A stretch of DNA of 64,000 nt from Amycolatopsis mongoliensis (GCF_030285665.1 NZ_CP127295.1:4340001-4404000), one strand, 5' to 3'. Numbered from the stretch's first letter, positions 1 to 9,221 are shown. The notes: generated from the sequence alone by a model not told the origin. A program made the numbers and translations.

Positions 1-1
1 C

Positions 2-169
2 TTCCAGTCGATCGACGGGGCGGCCGACGCCGGCGTTGCCGCCAGCAGGCTCCCCGATACCGCCGCTGCTGCCGCGGCCGCCAAAAGCCGCTGGGACACC
101 CCCGACATCGCCAGCCCTTCCCCTTACCGACAGTGGTTGGTCGGCTCCAGGAAATCACCAAACCGGTGA
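2..169 (+). CDS. C-terminal end of an unidentified protein (partial)
   Basis: An open frame enters from the left edge and stops with TGA at 167-169, giving about 55 residues, Ala-rich at first and ending near PSPYRQWLVGSRKSPNR. Early codons have the G/C third positions typical of this genome. The stop lies 22 bp from the convergent stop of the MFS gene, a normal convergent arrangement. I do not recognise the family and the gene body is outside the window. It could instead be non-coding, so confidence is moderate. Confidence 0.4.
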   Translation, partial: FQSIDGAADAGVAASRLPDTAAAAAAAKSRWDTPDIASPSPYRQWLVGSRKSPNR

Positions 170-191
170 TCGCGCCAGGTTCCCAGGTGGA

Positions 192-1553
192 TCACGTCGT
201 GACGTCCACTGTGGACGAACGCTCGGCGCGCCGGAGCCAGGCCGTCGCCGCCGTGCCGAGGACGCAGATGGCCCCCAGTACCCCGAACGCCCAGCCGAAC
301 CCGGTCGCCGGGTCCACGGTGAGGCCGCGGGACAGCACGATCACGCACACCGCGCCGCCGAGTGCGCCGCCCACGCGCATCACGATGTTGACCAAAGCCG
401 TCGCGTGGCCCAGTTCGCCCGCGTCGACCGACGCGTACGCCGCCGTCGACGCGGGCATGATCGCCAGCCCGAGTCCCGCGCCGCGGACCACGAGCAACGC
501 CTGGACCAGCCACAGCGGGGAGTCCGGGCCGAGCCACGGTAGCGGGACGGTGCTCGCCAGCACCACCACCGAACCGGTGAGCGAGACGGTGCCGCCGCCG
601 TGGCGGTCGGTCAGCCGTCCGGCCACGAGCACGAACACCGTGGTGGCCAGGCCCATCGGCGCGAGCAGGACACCGGCCTCGGCGGGCCCGGCGCCGAGCC
701 GGACCTGGAACCACAGCGGCAGCAGCAGGACCGCGCCGAACATCCCGGCGCCGGCCAGCAGGACGGACGTCAGCGCCGAACCCATGACGGGCCGTGCGGC
801 CAGCCGCAGGTCCAGCACCGGGCGCCGCGCCCGCAGCGAACGCCAGGCGAAGACGGCGAGCGCCGCGGCACCGGCAGCCGCCGAGACGGCGTCGAGTTCG
901 GTGAGCGCGTAGACCAGCACCGGCAGGCCGAGCGAGATCAGGAACAGCCCCGGCCAGTCCACCGGCGGCGGCTGCCCGCGGTCGCCGCGCGGCACGTACC
1001 GCAGTGCCAGGCCGAACGCGACCAGCCCGATCGGCAGGTTGAGCCAGAACAGCACCGGCCACGAGAAGTGCGCGAGCAGGAACCCGCCGACGCTCGGCCC
1101 GACGACCGGCGCCAGCCCGACGACCAGGCCCAGCGTGCCCATGGTGCGGCCGAGCCGGTCCGGCCCGACGGCCAGCCCGATCACCGTCTGCCCGGCGGTG
1201 ACCATGACGCCGGCGGCCATGCCCTGCAGGGTGCGCAAGGCGATCAGGGTGCCGGCGTCCGGGGCGAGCGCGCAGGCTGCCGACGTCAGCAGGAACGCTG
1301 CCAGCGCCCAGAGCCACAGCCGGCCGGCGCCGAGTTTCCTGACGAGCCACGGGGTCAGCGGGAGGGCCGCCGAGAGGCCGAGCAGGAAGGCCGTCGCCAC
1401 CCACTGGATTTCGATGAGGCCGACCCCCAGGTGCAGCCTCATCGATTCCAGCCCGACCGCGACGATCGAACCGTCCATGTTGCCCAGGAACCCGCCGAGC
1501 GCCATGACGCCGGAGGCGATCCAGACGGTGCGGGGGATGGGAGGAGCAGTCAT
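192..1553 (-). CDS. MFS multidrug exporter, DHA2 (EmrB/QacA) type
   Basis: A 453-residue integral membrane protein, probably a proton-driven drug or metabolite exporter in the cytoplasmic membrane. Hydrophobic segments run along the whole length, consistent with the 14-helix DHA2 plan. Near the N-terminus GNMDGSIVAVGLESM occupies the place of the family LDTTIVNVALP segment, and RTLQGMAAGVMVTAGQ matches the conserved stretch around helices 4-5. The ATG at 1551-1553 fits the usual family N-terminus (MTAPPIPRTVWIA), though its ribosome binding site is weak. The gene stands alone: an unrelated LacI regulator follows upstream and no TetR or MarR partner adjoins. The substrate cannot be predicted. 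Confidence 0.85.
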   Translation of the reverse strand: MTAPPIPRTVWIASGVMALGGFLGNMDGSIVAVGLESMRLHLGVGLIEIQWVATAFLLGLSAALPLTPWLVRKLGAGRLWLWALAAFLLTSAACALAPDAGTLIALRTLQGMAAGVMVTAGQTVIGLAVGPDRLGRTMGTLGLVVGLAPVVGPSVGGFLLAHFSWPVLFWLNLPIGLVAFGLALRYVPRGDRGQPPPVDWPGLFLISLGLPVLVYALTELDAVSAAAGAAALAVFAWRSLRARRPVLDLRLAARPVMGSALTSVLLAGAGMFGAVLLLPLWFQVRLGAGPAEAGVLLAPMGLATTVFVLVAGRLTDRHGGGTVSLTGSVVVLASTVPLPWLGPDSPLWLVQALLVVRGAGLGLAIMPASTAAYASVDAGELGHATALVNIVMRVGGALGGAVCVIVLSRGLTVDPATGFGWAFGVLGAICVLGTAATAWLRRAERSSTVDVTT

Positions 1554-1733
1554 GGTGGCGACGGTAAAAGCTGAAGCAAGGTTGAAGTCAACCTCGGGGC
1601 GAGCGGCTCGCGGGGGGTGGGGCCGGTCCGAATCGGGCCGCGAGCCGGCCTCGGCGGCCGACCGGCGGGACGCGACTTTGCCGGGGACTCCGCGGAGAGG
1701 GCGGGGGCTGCTCGGTGACTCCGGGCGTCCCGC

Positions 1734-2729
1734 TCAGCGGGTGGAGCTGCCCCGGACGATCAGCTGCGCGGCCATCGTCGTCGTGGTCGTCGCGCGGGAA
1801 CCGCCGTCGCCGATGCGGTCGAGCAGGAGGCGGGCGGCCAGCCGGCCCATCGCGTGGGCGGGCTGGGCGACGACCGTGAGCGCCGGCGAGATCAGCGTCG
1901 CCCACGGTGCGTCGTCGAACGACACGATCCCGACGTCGCGGCCGGACCGCAGGCCGAGCTCCGCCATCACCTGCAGCACGCCGACCGACATCGTGCTGCT
2001 GGAGACGAGGAGGGCGTCCGGCGGGCCGGGTTCCGCCAGCAGCCGGGTCGCGGCTTCGCGGCCGCCGGCTTCGCGGAATTCGCCGCGGCGCACCAGTTTC
2101 GCCGAGTACTTCCGGCCCGCGGCGCGGAGTCCGTCGCGGTAACCGTCGAGCCGGTCGTCGGCCGTGGTGACGCCGGGCGGGCCGGCGATGCAGCCGATCC
2201 GCCGGTAGCCCTGGGAAGCCAGGTGCGACACGGCGTCCCGGGCCGCGGCGCGGGAGTCCAGCAGCACGGCGTCGCAGTCCGCCGAGGCGAGCCGCCGGTC
2301 GACCGTCACGATCGGCGTCCGGTGGGTGGTCAGCGGCCGGACGTCGCTGTCGGCGGTGGTCGGCGACATGATCACGCCGGCGAGCCGCTCCTGGGCCGCG
2401 ACCTCGACGTACCGGCGTTCCTTGGCGGTGCTCTCGTCGGAGTTGCACAGCATCACCGAGTACCCGGCGGCCTGCGCCGCGTCCTCGGCCCCGCGCGCGA
2501 TCGCGGTGAAGAACGGGTTCTCGACGTCGGAGATGATCAGTGCCAGCACCGCGGTCTCGCGGCGGCGCAGGCTGCGCGCCAGGCCGTTCGGGGTGTAACC
2601 GAGCTCTTCGACGGCTCTGGCCACGCGCCCGGCCAGTGTGGGGTCCACAGTGGACTTGCCGTTGAGCGCCCTGGACACGGTCGCGGTGGAGACCCCGGCC
2701 AGCGCCGCCACATCGGAGATCGTCGCCAC
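1734..2729 (-). CDS. LacI-family transcriptional repressor
   Basis: A sugar-responsive repressor of about 331 residues. The N-terminus carries the LacI helix-turn-helix and hinge helix (VATISDVAALAGVSTATVSR, then NGLARSLRR), followed by a periplasmic-binding-like effector domain (IISDVENPFFTAIARGAEDA; GIVSFDDAPWA near the C-terminus). The open frame extends far upstream, but that part overlaps the divergent kinase, so I chose the GTG at 2727-2729, which has GAGGA a few bases ahead; the GTG at 2766-2768 is the alternative. Divergence from the FGGY kinase, with a candidate operator between, suggests that it controls the kinase and itself. The inducer is unknown. Confidence 0.88.
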   Translation of the reverse strand: MATISDVAALAGVSTATVSRALNGKSTVDPTLAGRVARAVEELGYTPNGLARSLRRRETAVLALIISDVENPFFTAIARGAEDAAQAAGYSVMLCNSDESTAKERRYVEVAAQERLAGVIMSPTTADSDVRPLTTHRTPIVTVDRRLASADCDAVLLDSRAAARDAVSHLASQGYRRIGCIAGPPGVTTADDRLDGYRDGLRAAGRKYSAKLVRRGEFREAGGREAATRLLAEPGPPDALLVSSSTMSVGVLQVMAELGLRSGRDVGIVSFDDAPWATLISPALTVVAQPAHAMGRLAARLLLDRIGDGGSRATTTTTMAAQLIVRGSSTR

Positions 2730-2782
2730 CGCGTCCTCGTCCGCCTTCGTTGACAGTGCTTCCGGCACACCATAGCGTGGCA

Positions 2783-2794
2783 GTAATCGATTTC
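2783..2794. promoter_or_regulatory. Candidate LacI-type operator
   Basis: GTAATCGATTTC is a near-perfect inverted repeat centred on CG (AATCGATT is perfect), the symmetry expected of LacI-family operators. It lies between the divergent LacI gene and the sugar kinase, just upstream of both starts. The assignment rests on position and symmetry only. Confidence 0.45.
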
Positions 2795-2820
2795 CCGCAG
2801 TTTGGTCCGTGGAGGGGCGG

Positions 2821-4314
2821 ATGACGGGACTGCTGCTCGGCGTCGACATCGGCACGGCCAGCTCGAAGGGTGTGCTGGTGGACCCCGGCGGCGCGGTGCT
2901 CGCCCGGTCGGTCCGCGAGCACGCCGTCTCGACGCCGTGTCCGGGCTGGTTCGAGCACGACGCCGAAACGGTCTGGTGGGCGGACTTCACCGGGATCGTC
3001 GCCGACCTGCTGCGCGCCGCCGGAGGCCGGCCGCTCGCCGGGCTCGGGATCAGCGGCATCGGGCCGTGCCTCCTGCCCGCCGACGCCGGCGGAACGCCGT
3101 TGCGGCCGGCGATCCTCTACGGCGTCGACACGCGAGCGGGCGCGGAGATCGCCGAGCTGAACGAAGAGCTCGGCGCGGCCGAAATCCTGGCGCGCGGGGG
3201 TTCGCCGCTGACGAGCCAGGCGGTCGGGCCGAAGGTGCGCTGGCTGGCCCGGCACGAGCCGGACGTCCACGCGCGCACGGAGAAGCTGCTGATGGCGAGC
3301 TCGTTCCTGGTGCACCGGCTGACCGGCCGGTACGTCCTGGACCACCACTCGGCGAGCCAGTGCACACCGATGTACGACCTCGTGGCCGGCGAATGGGCCG
3401 AGGACTGGGCCGAGCGCGTCGCGCCGGGACTGCCGTTGCCGGAGCTGCTGTGGCCGACCGAGGTCGCGGGGGAGGTCACCGCGGCCGCGGCCGCGCTGAC
3501 CGGGCTGCCCGCGGGGTTGCCGGTGACGGCGGGGACGGTGGACGCCTGGGCCGAGGCGGCGAGCGTCGGCGTCCGCGAGCCGGGCGACGTGATGGTGATG
3601 TACGGCACGACGATGTTCCTCGTCCAGGTGCTGACCGAACCGCGCCCGCACCCCGGTCTGTGGGGCACGCGCGGGGTCGTCCCGGGCAGTTTCACGCTGG
3701 CGGCGGGCATGGCGACGTCCGGCGCGGTGACCGACTGGCTGCGGAGACTGGCCGGGGCTTCCTACGAGGATCTCGTGGCGGAGGCGGCCTCGGTGCCGGC
3801 CGGGAGCCGGGGGCTGTTGCTGCTGCCGTACTTCGCGGGGGAACGGACGCCGCTGTTCGACCCGGACGCGCGGGGTGTGCTGGCCGGGCTGACGACGTCG
3901 CACGGCTGGGCCGAGATCTACCGCGCCGCCTTGGAGGGGATCGCTTACGGCGTGCGGCACAACCTGGAGGCGATGGCCTCCGCGGGCGGGGCGGCGGGAC
4001 GGCTGGTGGCGGTCGGCGGCGGGACGAAGGGCGGGCTGTGGACCCGCATCGTCTCGGACGTGACCGGGCTGCCGCAGCAGATCCCGGCGGAGACGATCGG
4101 GGCGTGCTTGGGTGACGCGCTGCTGGCGGCGGAGGCGGTCGGGATGGATGCCTCCCGCGGGAACCCGATCGCCGCGACGGTCACGCCGGACGCGGAGAAC
4201 CGTGCGCGCTACGAGGAGTTCTACCGGCACTACCGGTCGCTGTACGACGCGACCGGGGAGACCGCGCACTTCCTGGCGGACCAGCAGCGCGTCGTGAGCG
4301 GGAAACAGGGTTAG
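2821..4314 (+). CDS. FGGY-family carbohydrate kinase (xylulokinase-like)
   Basis: A cytoplasmic ATP-dependent sugar kinase of 497 residues. The N-terminal phosphate-binding segment LLLGVDIGTASSKGVLVD is typical of the FGGY/actin-fold family. The second half carries GTVDAWAEAASVG, the conserved PYFAGERTPLFDPDARG (the GERTP/D-x-x-A-R-G segment) and VAVGGGTKGGLW, the adenosine-binding glycine motif. The start at 2821 has GGAGGGG at 2811-2817; a GTG at 2809 would put the ribosome binding site inside the gene. It is divergent from a LacI regulator, so expression is probably sugar-induced. No transporter or isomerase adjoins, so the pentose or polyol used is not predictable. Confidence 0.88.
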   Translation: MTGLLLGVDIGTASSKGVLVDPGGAVLARSVREHAVSTPCPGWFEHDAETVWWADFTGIVADLLRAAGGRPLAGLGISGIGPCLLPADAGGTPLRPAILYGVDTRAGAEIAELNEELGAAEILARGGSPLTSQAVGPKVRWLARHEPDVHARTEKLLMASSFLVHRLTGRYVLDHHSASQCTPMYDLVAGEWAEDWAERVAPGLPLPELLWPTEVAGEVTAAAAALTGLPAGLPVTAGTVDAWAEAASVGVREPGDVMVMYGTTMFLVQVLTEPRPHPGLWGTRGVVPGSFTLAAGMATSGAVTDWLRRLAGASYEDLVAEAASVPAGSRGLLLLPYFAGERTPLFDPDARGVLAGLTTSHGWAEIYRAALEGIAYGVRHNLEAMASAGGAAGRLVAVGGGTKGGLWTRIVSDVTGLPQQIPAETIGACLGDALLAAEAVGMDASRGNPIAATVTPDAENRARYEEFYRHYRSLYDATGETAHFLADQQRVVSGKQG

Positions 4315-4400
4315 ACCACCGTTTCGCCCGGATCGCGGGCACCGTCGTCACCGTTCCGCTCGCCACCGGCACCGGAACGCCGACGGCGGCCGCGCTCGTG

Positions 4401-4724
4401 TCACTGGGCCAGCCGGCCGCGCCACCGGTGTCCCGCGACCGCGTGCCGGTAGTGCTCCAGTGCCGCCACGGACTGGGTGACCTGCTCGAAGCTCGGCAGC
4501 GCGTGCACGTTGGCCACGAGCGTCATGTCCTTGCGCGGGATCTCCACGAAGCACACTTCGACGCCGGACTCCGCCGCGTGCGTCGCCACCTCGGCGCGCC
4601 AGGTGGCGAGATCGTGGTCGTCGCCGAGCCACTCGTGCAGGTAGACGCACCACTTGCCGCGCAGCAGCTCACCCGCGATGGCTTCCTGCCCGACCAGGTA
4701 CGGATCGGCTACGCGGTCGTCCAT
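4401..4724 (-). CDS. Small conserved-looking protein of unknown function
   Basis: A 107-residue soluble protein (start MDDRVADPYLVGQE) with good actinomycete codon bias. It contains WCVYLHEWLGDDHD and VCFVEIPRKDMTLVANVHALPSF and has no signal peptide or membrane helix. The ATG at 4722-4724 has a weak GGGAA upstream; a TTG at 4745 would add seven residues. It converges with the FGGY kinase, leaving about 86 bp between stops. I do not recognise a family and assign no function. Confidence 0.65.
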   Translation of the reverse strand: MDDRVADPYLVGQEAIAGELLRGKWCVYLHEWLGDDHDLATWRAEVATHAAESGVEVCFVEIPRKDMTLVANVHALPSFEQVTQSVAALEHYRHAVAGHRWRGRLAQ

Positions 4725-4745
4725 GACCGTTCCCGGGTATGCCAA

Positions 4746-5120
4746 GGCACTGCTTCCCTCCTGCTCCCCGGCGGTGACCCCGACCGCCGGAAAGCGCTAT
4801 CCCGGCGGCAGCCTCCCCGCGGCAGCCGAGCAGCGCGAACCCCGGCGACCGATGCAAGCCCACGGGGACCGCGCCAACATACCGGTGGATTTGGCGCACA
4901 GCAACCATTTCCTCGGGCGCGCCGGGTTCGCGGCGACGAGTGTGCACAGCTCGCGTGCGGATGCACGTGCCGATCATGGGAGTGCCGCATTTGAATATTC
5001 ACCGAAATGGGGAGAGCGATTTCCGCGGGCGAAATCCGCGCACGTCACCCCGGGACCGGAACCCTCGGCAGGTGACCGGCCGGGCGCGGAGGGGAGACCC
5101 GACGGAAGTCGTGAGTCGGG
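4746..5120. other. Intergenic stretch without a convincing gene
   Basis: Open frames cross this stretch, but none has a ribosome binding site, family resemblance or convincing codon use. It includes a short inverted repeat, GATTTC at 5018-5023 and GAAATC at 5031-5036, and is less GC-rich around 4980-5010. It probably holds 5' regulatory DNA for the glycosidase gene. Confidence 0.5.
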
Positions 5121-5140
5121 CCGCCGAACCGGTTCGGCGG
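5121..5140. promoter_or_regulatory. 20-bp perfect palindrome next to the glycosidase promoter
   Basis: CCGCCGAACCGGTTCGGCGG is self-complementary over all 20 bases and directly abuts the predicted -35 box at 5141. That position suits a dimeric regulator of the glycosidase gene. The protein that binds it is not evident; the nearest regulator is the LacI gene about 2.4 kb away. Confidence 0.65.
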
Positions 5141-5169
5141 GTGACACTGCGCGAAACGTGCGCTATACA
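5141..5169 (+). promoter_or_regulatory. Sigma-70-type promoter of the GH31 gene
   Basis: GTGACA (5141-5146) and TATACA (5164-5169) are separated by exactly 17 bp, close to the housekeeping consensus. Transcription would start about 30 nt before the GAAAGG ribosome binding site at 5195-5200. Confidence 0.7.
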
Positions 5170-5208
5170 GAGCTCCTGATGCGTGTTGATGCGCGAAAGG
5201 TGTCTCGA

Positions 5209-8200
5209 ATGAGCAGAGTTGCGCAGTCAATCGGCTGTCTGGCCGCTGCTGTCGCCCTCGGGCTGGCGCCCACCGCGGCGTACGCCGAGCCGGCCGCGGC
5301 GCCCGCCGGGCAGCTCGGGGACCTGACCGGGATCTCGGCCGACGGCCCGGTGGTGACGCTGGAGTCCGGCGCCGCCGCCGTCCGCGTGAGCTTCCCGGCC
5401 GAAGGCGCCGTCCGGGTCTGGCTCGCCCCCGACGGGACCTTCACCGACCCGGCCGCCGACAGGATCGTCCTGCCCAAGACCACGCCCCCGGCCACGCCGA
5501 AACGCGTCGACAAGGGCTCGTACTGGGCCATTTCGACGCTCAAGGCGACCCTGCGGGCGTACAAGCATCCGCTGGAGTTCGCCCTCTTCGACGCCGCCGA
5601 CCGCCGGCAGCTCTGGGCCGAGTCCGCCCCGCTGTCCTGGACCGGCACCACGACCACGCAGAGCCTGGCCAGGACCGCGACCGAGCAGTTCGTCGGCGGC
5701 GGCGAGCAGAACGGCCGGTTCAGCCACCGCGACCGGACGATCAAGATCTTCGCCGACGACAACTGGAACGACGGCGGCGCGCCCAACTCGCAGCCGTTCT
5801 ACGCCTCCACCTCGGGTTACGGCGTCCTGCGCAACACCTTCGCCCCGGGCAGCTACTCCTTCACGGCCCCGGTCAGGACGACCCACGACGAGCGCCGCTT
5901 CGACGCGACCTACGTCGTCGGCGACACCCTCAAGGACGTCATCGGCGGATACACCGACCTGGTCGGCAAGCCGTTCCTGCCGCCGGTCTACGGCTTGGAG
6001 ACGGGGGATTCGGATTGCTATTTGCACAATGCAAATCGCGGTGAGCGGCACACGCTCGACGCGGTCGGCGTGGCCGACGGTTACGCCGCGCACGGCATGC
6101 CGAACGGCTGGATGCTCGTCAACGACGGCTACGGCTGCGGCTACGAGAACCTGCAGCAAACCGGTGAGGGCCTGCGGAAGAACGCGATGCAGCTCGGCCT
6201 CTGGACCGAGGACGGCGTCCCGAACCAGGCCGACGAGGTCAAGGCCGGCGTGCGGGTGCGCAAGCTGGACGTCGCGTGGGTGGGCCCGGGCTACCAGTTC
6301 GCGCTCGACGCCTGCAACACCGCGTACCAGGGCATCGAAGACAACAGCGACGCCCGCGGGTTCGTCTGGCAGCCGGTCAGCTGGGCCGGGGCCCAGCGCT
6401 GCGGCGTGCTGTGGAGCGGGGACCAGTCCGGCTCCTACGACTACATCAAGTGGCAGATCCCGACGTACGCGGGCGCGACCACGTCCGGCATCGCGTACAA
6501 CACCGGCGACATCGACGGCATCTTCGGCGGCAGCCCGCAGACCTACGTCCGCGACCTGCAGTGGAAGACGTTCCTGCCGGCGGCGATGACGATGGACGGC
6601 TGGGCGTCCTCGGACAAGCAGCCGTGGCGCCAGGGCGAGCCGTACACCTCGATCAACCGGAAGTACCTGCTGCTGAAGGAGCGGCTGCTGCCCTACGCCT
6701 ACAGCTACTCGGTACAGGCGCACCGGACCGGCGTCGGCCAGGTCCGCCCGCTCGCGCTCGAGTACCCCGACGACCCGACCGTCTGGACCGACAAGGCGAA
6801 GTACGAGTTCCTGTCCGGGACGGACTTCCTCGTCGCGCCGGTGTACGAGAAGTCGACCGTGCGCGACGGCATCTACCTGCCCAAGGGCACCTGGGTCGAC
6901 TACTGGAGCGGCAAGACCTACACCGGGCCGACCACTGTGGACGGTTACGACGCTCCCCTGGACACGCTGCCGCTGTTCGTCCGCGCCGGGGCCGTCGTGC
7001 CGATGTGGGCCGAAGGCACGACGTCGTGGCGGACGCGGGACGAGGGAGAGCTGGACCTCGACGTCTACCCGCAGGGCAAGGGCGGTTTCACGCTCACCGA
7101 GGACGACGGCGTGACCCGCGGTTACCAGCGCGGTGAGCAGGCCGAGCAGACGTTCACCGTCGACGCGCCTCGGTCGGGTCCCGGCACGGTGACCGTCGGG
7201 ATCGGCGCGAGCACCGGCACCTACCCCGGGAAGCCGGCCGCGCGGAACTACCAGCTGTCCGTCCACACGGGAACGAAACCGGCCGAGGTCCGGGCGGGAA
7301 CCGGTGTTCTGCGCCAGTACGGCAGCAAGGCGGAGCTGGACCGAGCGCCGTCGGGCTGGTGGTTCGACCCGGCCGCGCACGGCGTCGTGCGTGTCAAGAC
7401 CGGCCGGCTCGGCGCGGGTGACCGGCAGGACGTCCGGCTGTTCGGCGCGAGCGCCGTCGGCGGGTTCTTCCCCGAGGACGACAACGGCTCGACGACGCTG
7501 ACCACGCCTTCGCCGGCCGCACCGGGCCAGGCCGCCGCGGCGAACGTGAGCTTCACCAACGGCACGCCGCTGCCGGTGCGGGACGTGACGCTTTCGGTGC
7601 GGGCAGAAGGTTTTCACGCCGACGTCTCGGCCGCACCGAAGCTCGTGTGGCCCGGTCAGACGGTCAAGGTGCCGGTGACGCTGACCCCGGACGCCGGGCT
7701 GAAGCCCGCGGACTACCAGGTCACCGCCACCGCGACCTACCGAGCCCGGGCCGGCGCGCACCAGGCCGTCGACTCCTCGACCGTCACCGTCCCGTACGCC
7801 TCCTTGGCCGCGGCGTACGGGAACGTCGGCGTCACCGATGCGGCGCACGTCGCGGCCGGGGACCTCGACGGCGGTGGCAGCAGCTTCCGCGCCGAAGGAC
7901 TCGCCGAGGCGGGACTCGAGCCGGGAGCGGCGTTCACCGCGAACGGGGCCCGGCTGACCTGGCCGGACGCCGGGAGCGGCCGGCCGGACAACGTCGTCGC
8001 GGCCGGGCAGACCGTCGCGGTGCGGGGTACCGGCGCGAAGCTCGTGCTGGCCGGCACCGGCACCGGGACGGCCGAGGGCACCGTCGTCGTCCGGTACGCC
8101 GACGGCAGCACCAGCCAGGCCGACCTGGGCCTGCCGAACTGGTGCTGCGCCGACCCCGCCCGGTACGGCGCGACGACCGTCGCGACCGTCCTGGGCAAGA

Positions 8201-8343
8201 ACACCCGGAGCGGCCCGGCTTATCCGGCGACGCCGTACCGGGTGTTCGCGAACTCCGTCCCGCTGACCGCGGGCAAGGCGGTCGTGGCGGTGACGCTGCC
8301 GTCGAACCCGGCACTGCACGTGTTCGCGGCGAGCGTCGCCTGA
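5209..8343 (+). CDS. Secreted glycoside hydrolase family 31-type enzyme with C-terminal NEW3-like domains
   Basis: A 1044-residue exported glycosidase. A signal peptide (MSRVAQSIGCLAAAVALGLA, likely cut after AYA) is followed by an N-terminal beta-sandwich, then a GH31-like barrel at about residues 220-560 (KPFLPPVYGLETGDSD; GWMLVNDGYGCG; VRVRKLDVAWVGPGYQF; GVLWSGDQSGSYDYIKWQIP; AYNTGDIDGIFGG). Beta domains follow, including one like the NPCBM-associated NEW3 domain (about 765-860) and a terminal sandwich ending LHVFAASVA. The classical GH31 WxDMNE signature is absent, so this is a divergent subgroup and I do not name the substrate or the two catalytic acids. The ATG at 5209 was chosen for GAAAGG eight bases upstream and for the signal peptide; an in-frame ATG at 5179 is less likely. 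Confidence 0.85.
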   Translation: MSRVAQSIGCLAAAVALGLAPTAAYAEPAAAPAGQLGDLTGISADGPVVTLESGAAAVRVSFPAEGAVRVWLAPDGTFTDPAADRIVLPKTTPPATPKRVDKGSYWAISTLKATLRAYKHPLEFALFDAADRRQLWAESAPLSWTGTTTTQSLARTATEQFVGGGEQNGRFSHRDRTIKIFADDNWNDGGAPNSQPFYASTSGYGVLRNTFAPGSYSFTAPVRTTHDERRFDATYVVGDTLKDVIGGYTDLVGKPFLPPVYGLETGDSDCYLHNANRGERHTLDAVGVADGYAAHGMPNGWMLVNDGYGCGYENLQQTGEGLRKNAMQLGLWTEDGVPNQADEVKAGVRVRKLDVAWVGPGYQFALDACNTAYQGIEDNSDARGFVWQPVSWAGAQRCGVLWSGDQSGSYDYIKWQIPTYAGATTSGIAYNTGDIDGIFGGSPQTYVRDLQWKTFLPAAMTMDGWASSDKQPWRQGEPYTSINRKYLLLKERLLPYAYSYSVQAHRTGVGQVRPLALEYPDDPTVWTDKAKYEFLSGTDFLVAPVYEKSTVRDGIYLPKGTWVDYWSGKTYTGPTTVDGYDAPLDTLPLFVRAGAVVPMWAEGTTSWRTRDEGELDLDVYPQGKGGFTLTEDDGVTRGYQRGEQAEQTFTVDAPRSGPGTVTVGIGASTGTYPGKPAARNYQLSVHTGTKPAEVRAGTGVLRQYGSKAELDRAPSGWWFDPAAHGVVRVKTGRLGAGDRQDVRLFGASAVGGFFPEDDNGSTTLTTPSPAAPGQAAAANVSFTNGTPLPVRDVTLSVRAEGFHADVSAAPKLVWPGQTVKVPVTLTPDAGLKPADYQVTATATYRARAGAHQAVDSSTVTVPYASLAAAYGNVGVTDAAHVAAGDLDGGGSSFRAEGLAEAGLEPGAAFTANGARLTWPDAGSGRPDNVVAAGQTVAVRGTGAKLVLAGTGTGTAEGTVVVRYADGSTSQADLGLPNWCCADPARYGATTVATVLGKNTRSGPAYPATPYRVFANSVPLTAGKAVVAVTLPSNPALHVFAASVA

Positions 8344-9221
8344 AGGAGGTTCGGCGATCCGCCGAAGTAGGCGCCGTCCGTGACGTACACCGTGTCGTCA
8401 CGGACGGCGACCGCCGTCGGGTTGGCCAGTCCGTCCGAAGTGGACAGTATGGTCCGCACGCCGTCGCGGCCGACCGTGACCACCCGGTTCTCCTGGTTGA
8501 TCGCGGCGACGACGGTGCTGCCGTGGAAGGCGAAGTCGTCGACCGGCCCGAGGCCGGCCGCGACGATCCGCCCTGGCCCGCCGGTGAGCGGGAACCGGAC
8601 CAGCGTGCCGCGGTCGAGGTTGGACACCCAGACCGCGCCGGCGTGGACCTTGATCCCGTTGGCACCGAAGCCGTCGACCGGCGCGACCGGTTCCCCGGTG
8701 GCGAAGGCGGTGACGCGGCCGGTGCGCGGCGAGACCCGCCACACCGCCGAGCCGAACGAGTCGGCGACGAAGAGGTCGCCGGTGGCCGGGTCGCGCGCGA
8801 CGCCGTTCTGGAACCCGGCCGGCGGCAGCGAAGCCACCTTGACCGGCGCCGTCCCGGGCCGGACCCGGTAGAGGCCGGTCGCCGCGGTGCCGGTCGAGAC
8901 CGCGACGTACAGGTCGCCGCCGGGCGCCCGGACGATGCCGCCGAGGAACAGTTTCTTGTGGACCACCGGGACGTCGCCGTCGTCCGGCACCGGGATGCGG
9001 GCGATGACCCGGACCTGCCCGCCGGGCGTCACCCGGCCGATTTCGCCGGTGTAGGCGAAAGTGAGGTCGGCGGAGCCGTCGGGCTCCAGGGCGATGTTCT
9101 CCGGCTGCTGCCCGGCGGCGAGGTCGAGGGGGACGATCCTCGACGCCGCGTCCGCGGGTGCAGCCGGCAGGGCGAAGACGGCGGCCGCAGCCAGCACGGC
9201 GCCGATCTGCTTGATGCGCAA
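8220..9221 (-). CDS. Secreted SMP-30/gluconolactonase-like beta-propeller protein
   Basis: A 333-residue exported protein. The signal peptide RIKQIGAVLAAAAVFALPAA ends at ADA. The body is a repeated-blade propeller with ENIALEPDGSADLTF, NGVARDPATGDLFVADSFG, GIKVHAGAVWVSNLDRG and DTVYVTDGAYFGG, as in SMP-30/NHL-like proteins. Such proteins act as lactonases or as non-enzymatic extracytoplasmic propellers; the activity is not predictable. I chose the TTG at 9219-9221 because GGAG lies seven bases upstream and the signal peptide then starts correctly. The last 41 or so codons run antisense inside the 3' end of the GH31 gene (124 bp overlap), and this part looks like read-through beyond the natural propeller end. 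Confidence 0.75.
   Translation of the reverse strand: MRIKQIGAVLAAAAVFALPAAPADAASRIVPLDLAAGQQPENIALEPDGSADLTFAYTGEIGRVTPGGQVRVIARIPVPDDGDVPVVHKKLFLGGIVRAPGGDLYVAVSTGTAATGLYRVRPGTAPVKVASLPPAGFQNGVARDPATGDLFVADSFGSAVWRVSPRTGRVTAFATGEPVAPVDGFGANGIKVHAGAVWVSNLDRGTLVRFPLTGGPGRIVAAGLGPVDDFAFHGSTVVAAINQENRVVTVGRDGVRTILSTSDGLANPTAVAVRDDTVYVTDGAYFGGSPNLLQATLAANTCSAGFDGSVTATTALPAVSGTEFANTRYGVAG

Noticed and set aside
5227..8319. Open reading frame of 1030 codons on the minus strand
   Set aside because: Antisense shadow of the GH31 gene, whose frame has a signal peptide, promoter and family motifs.
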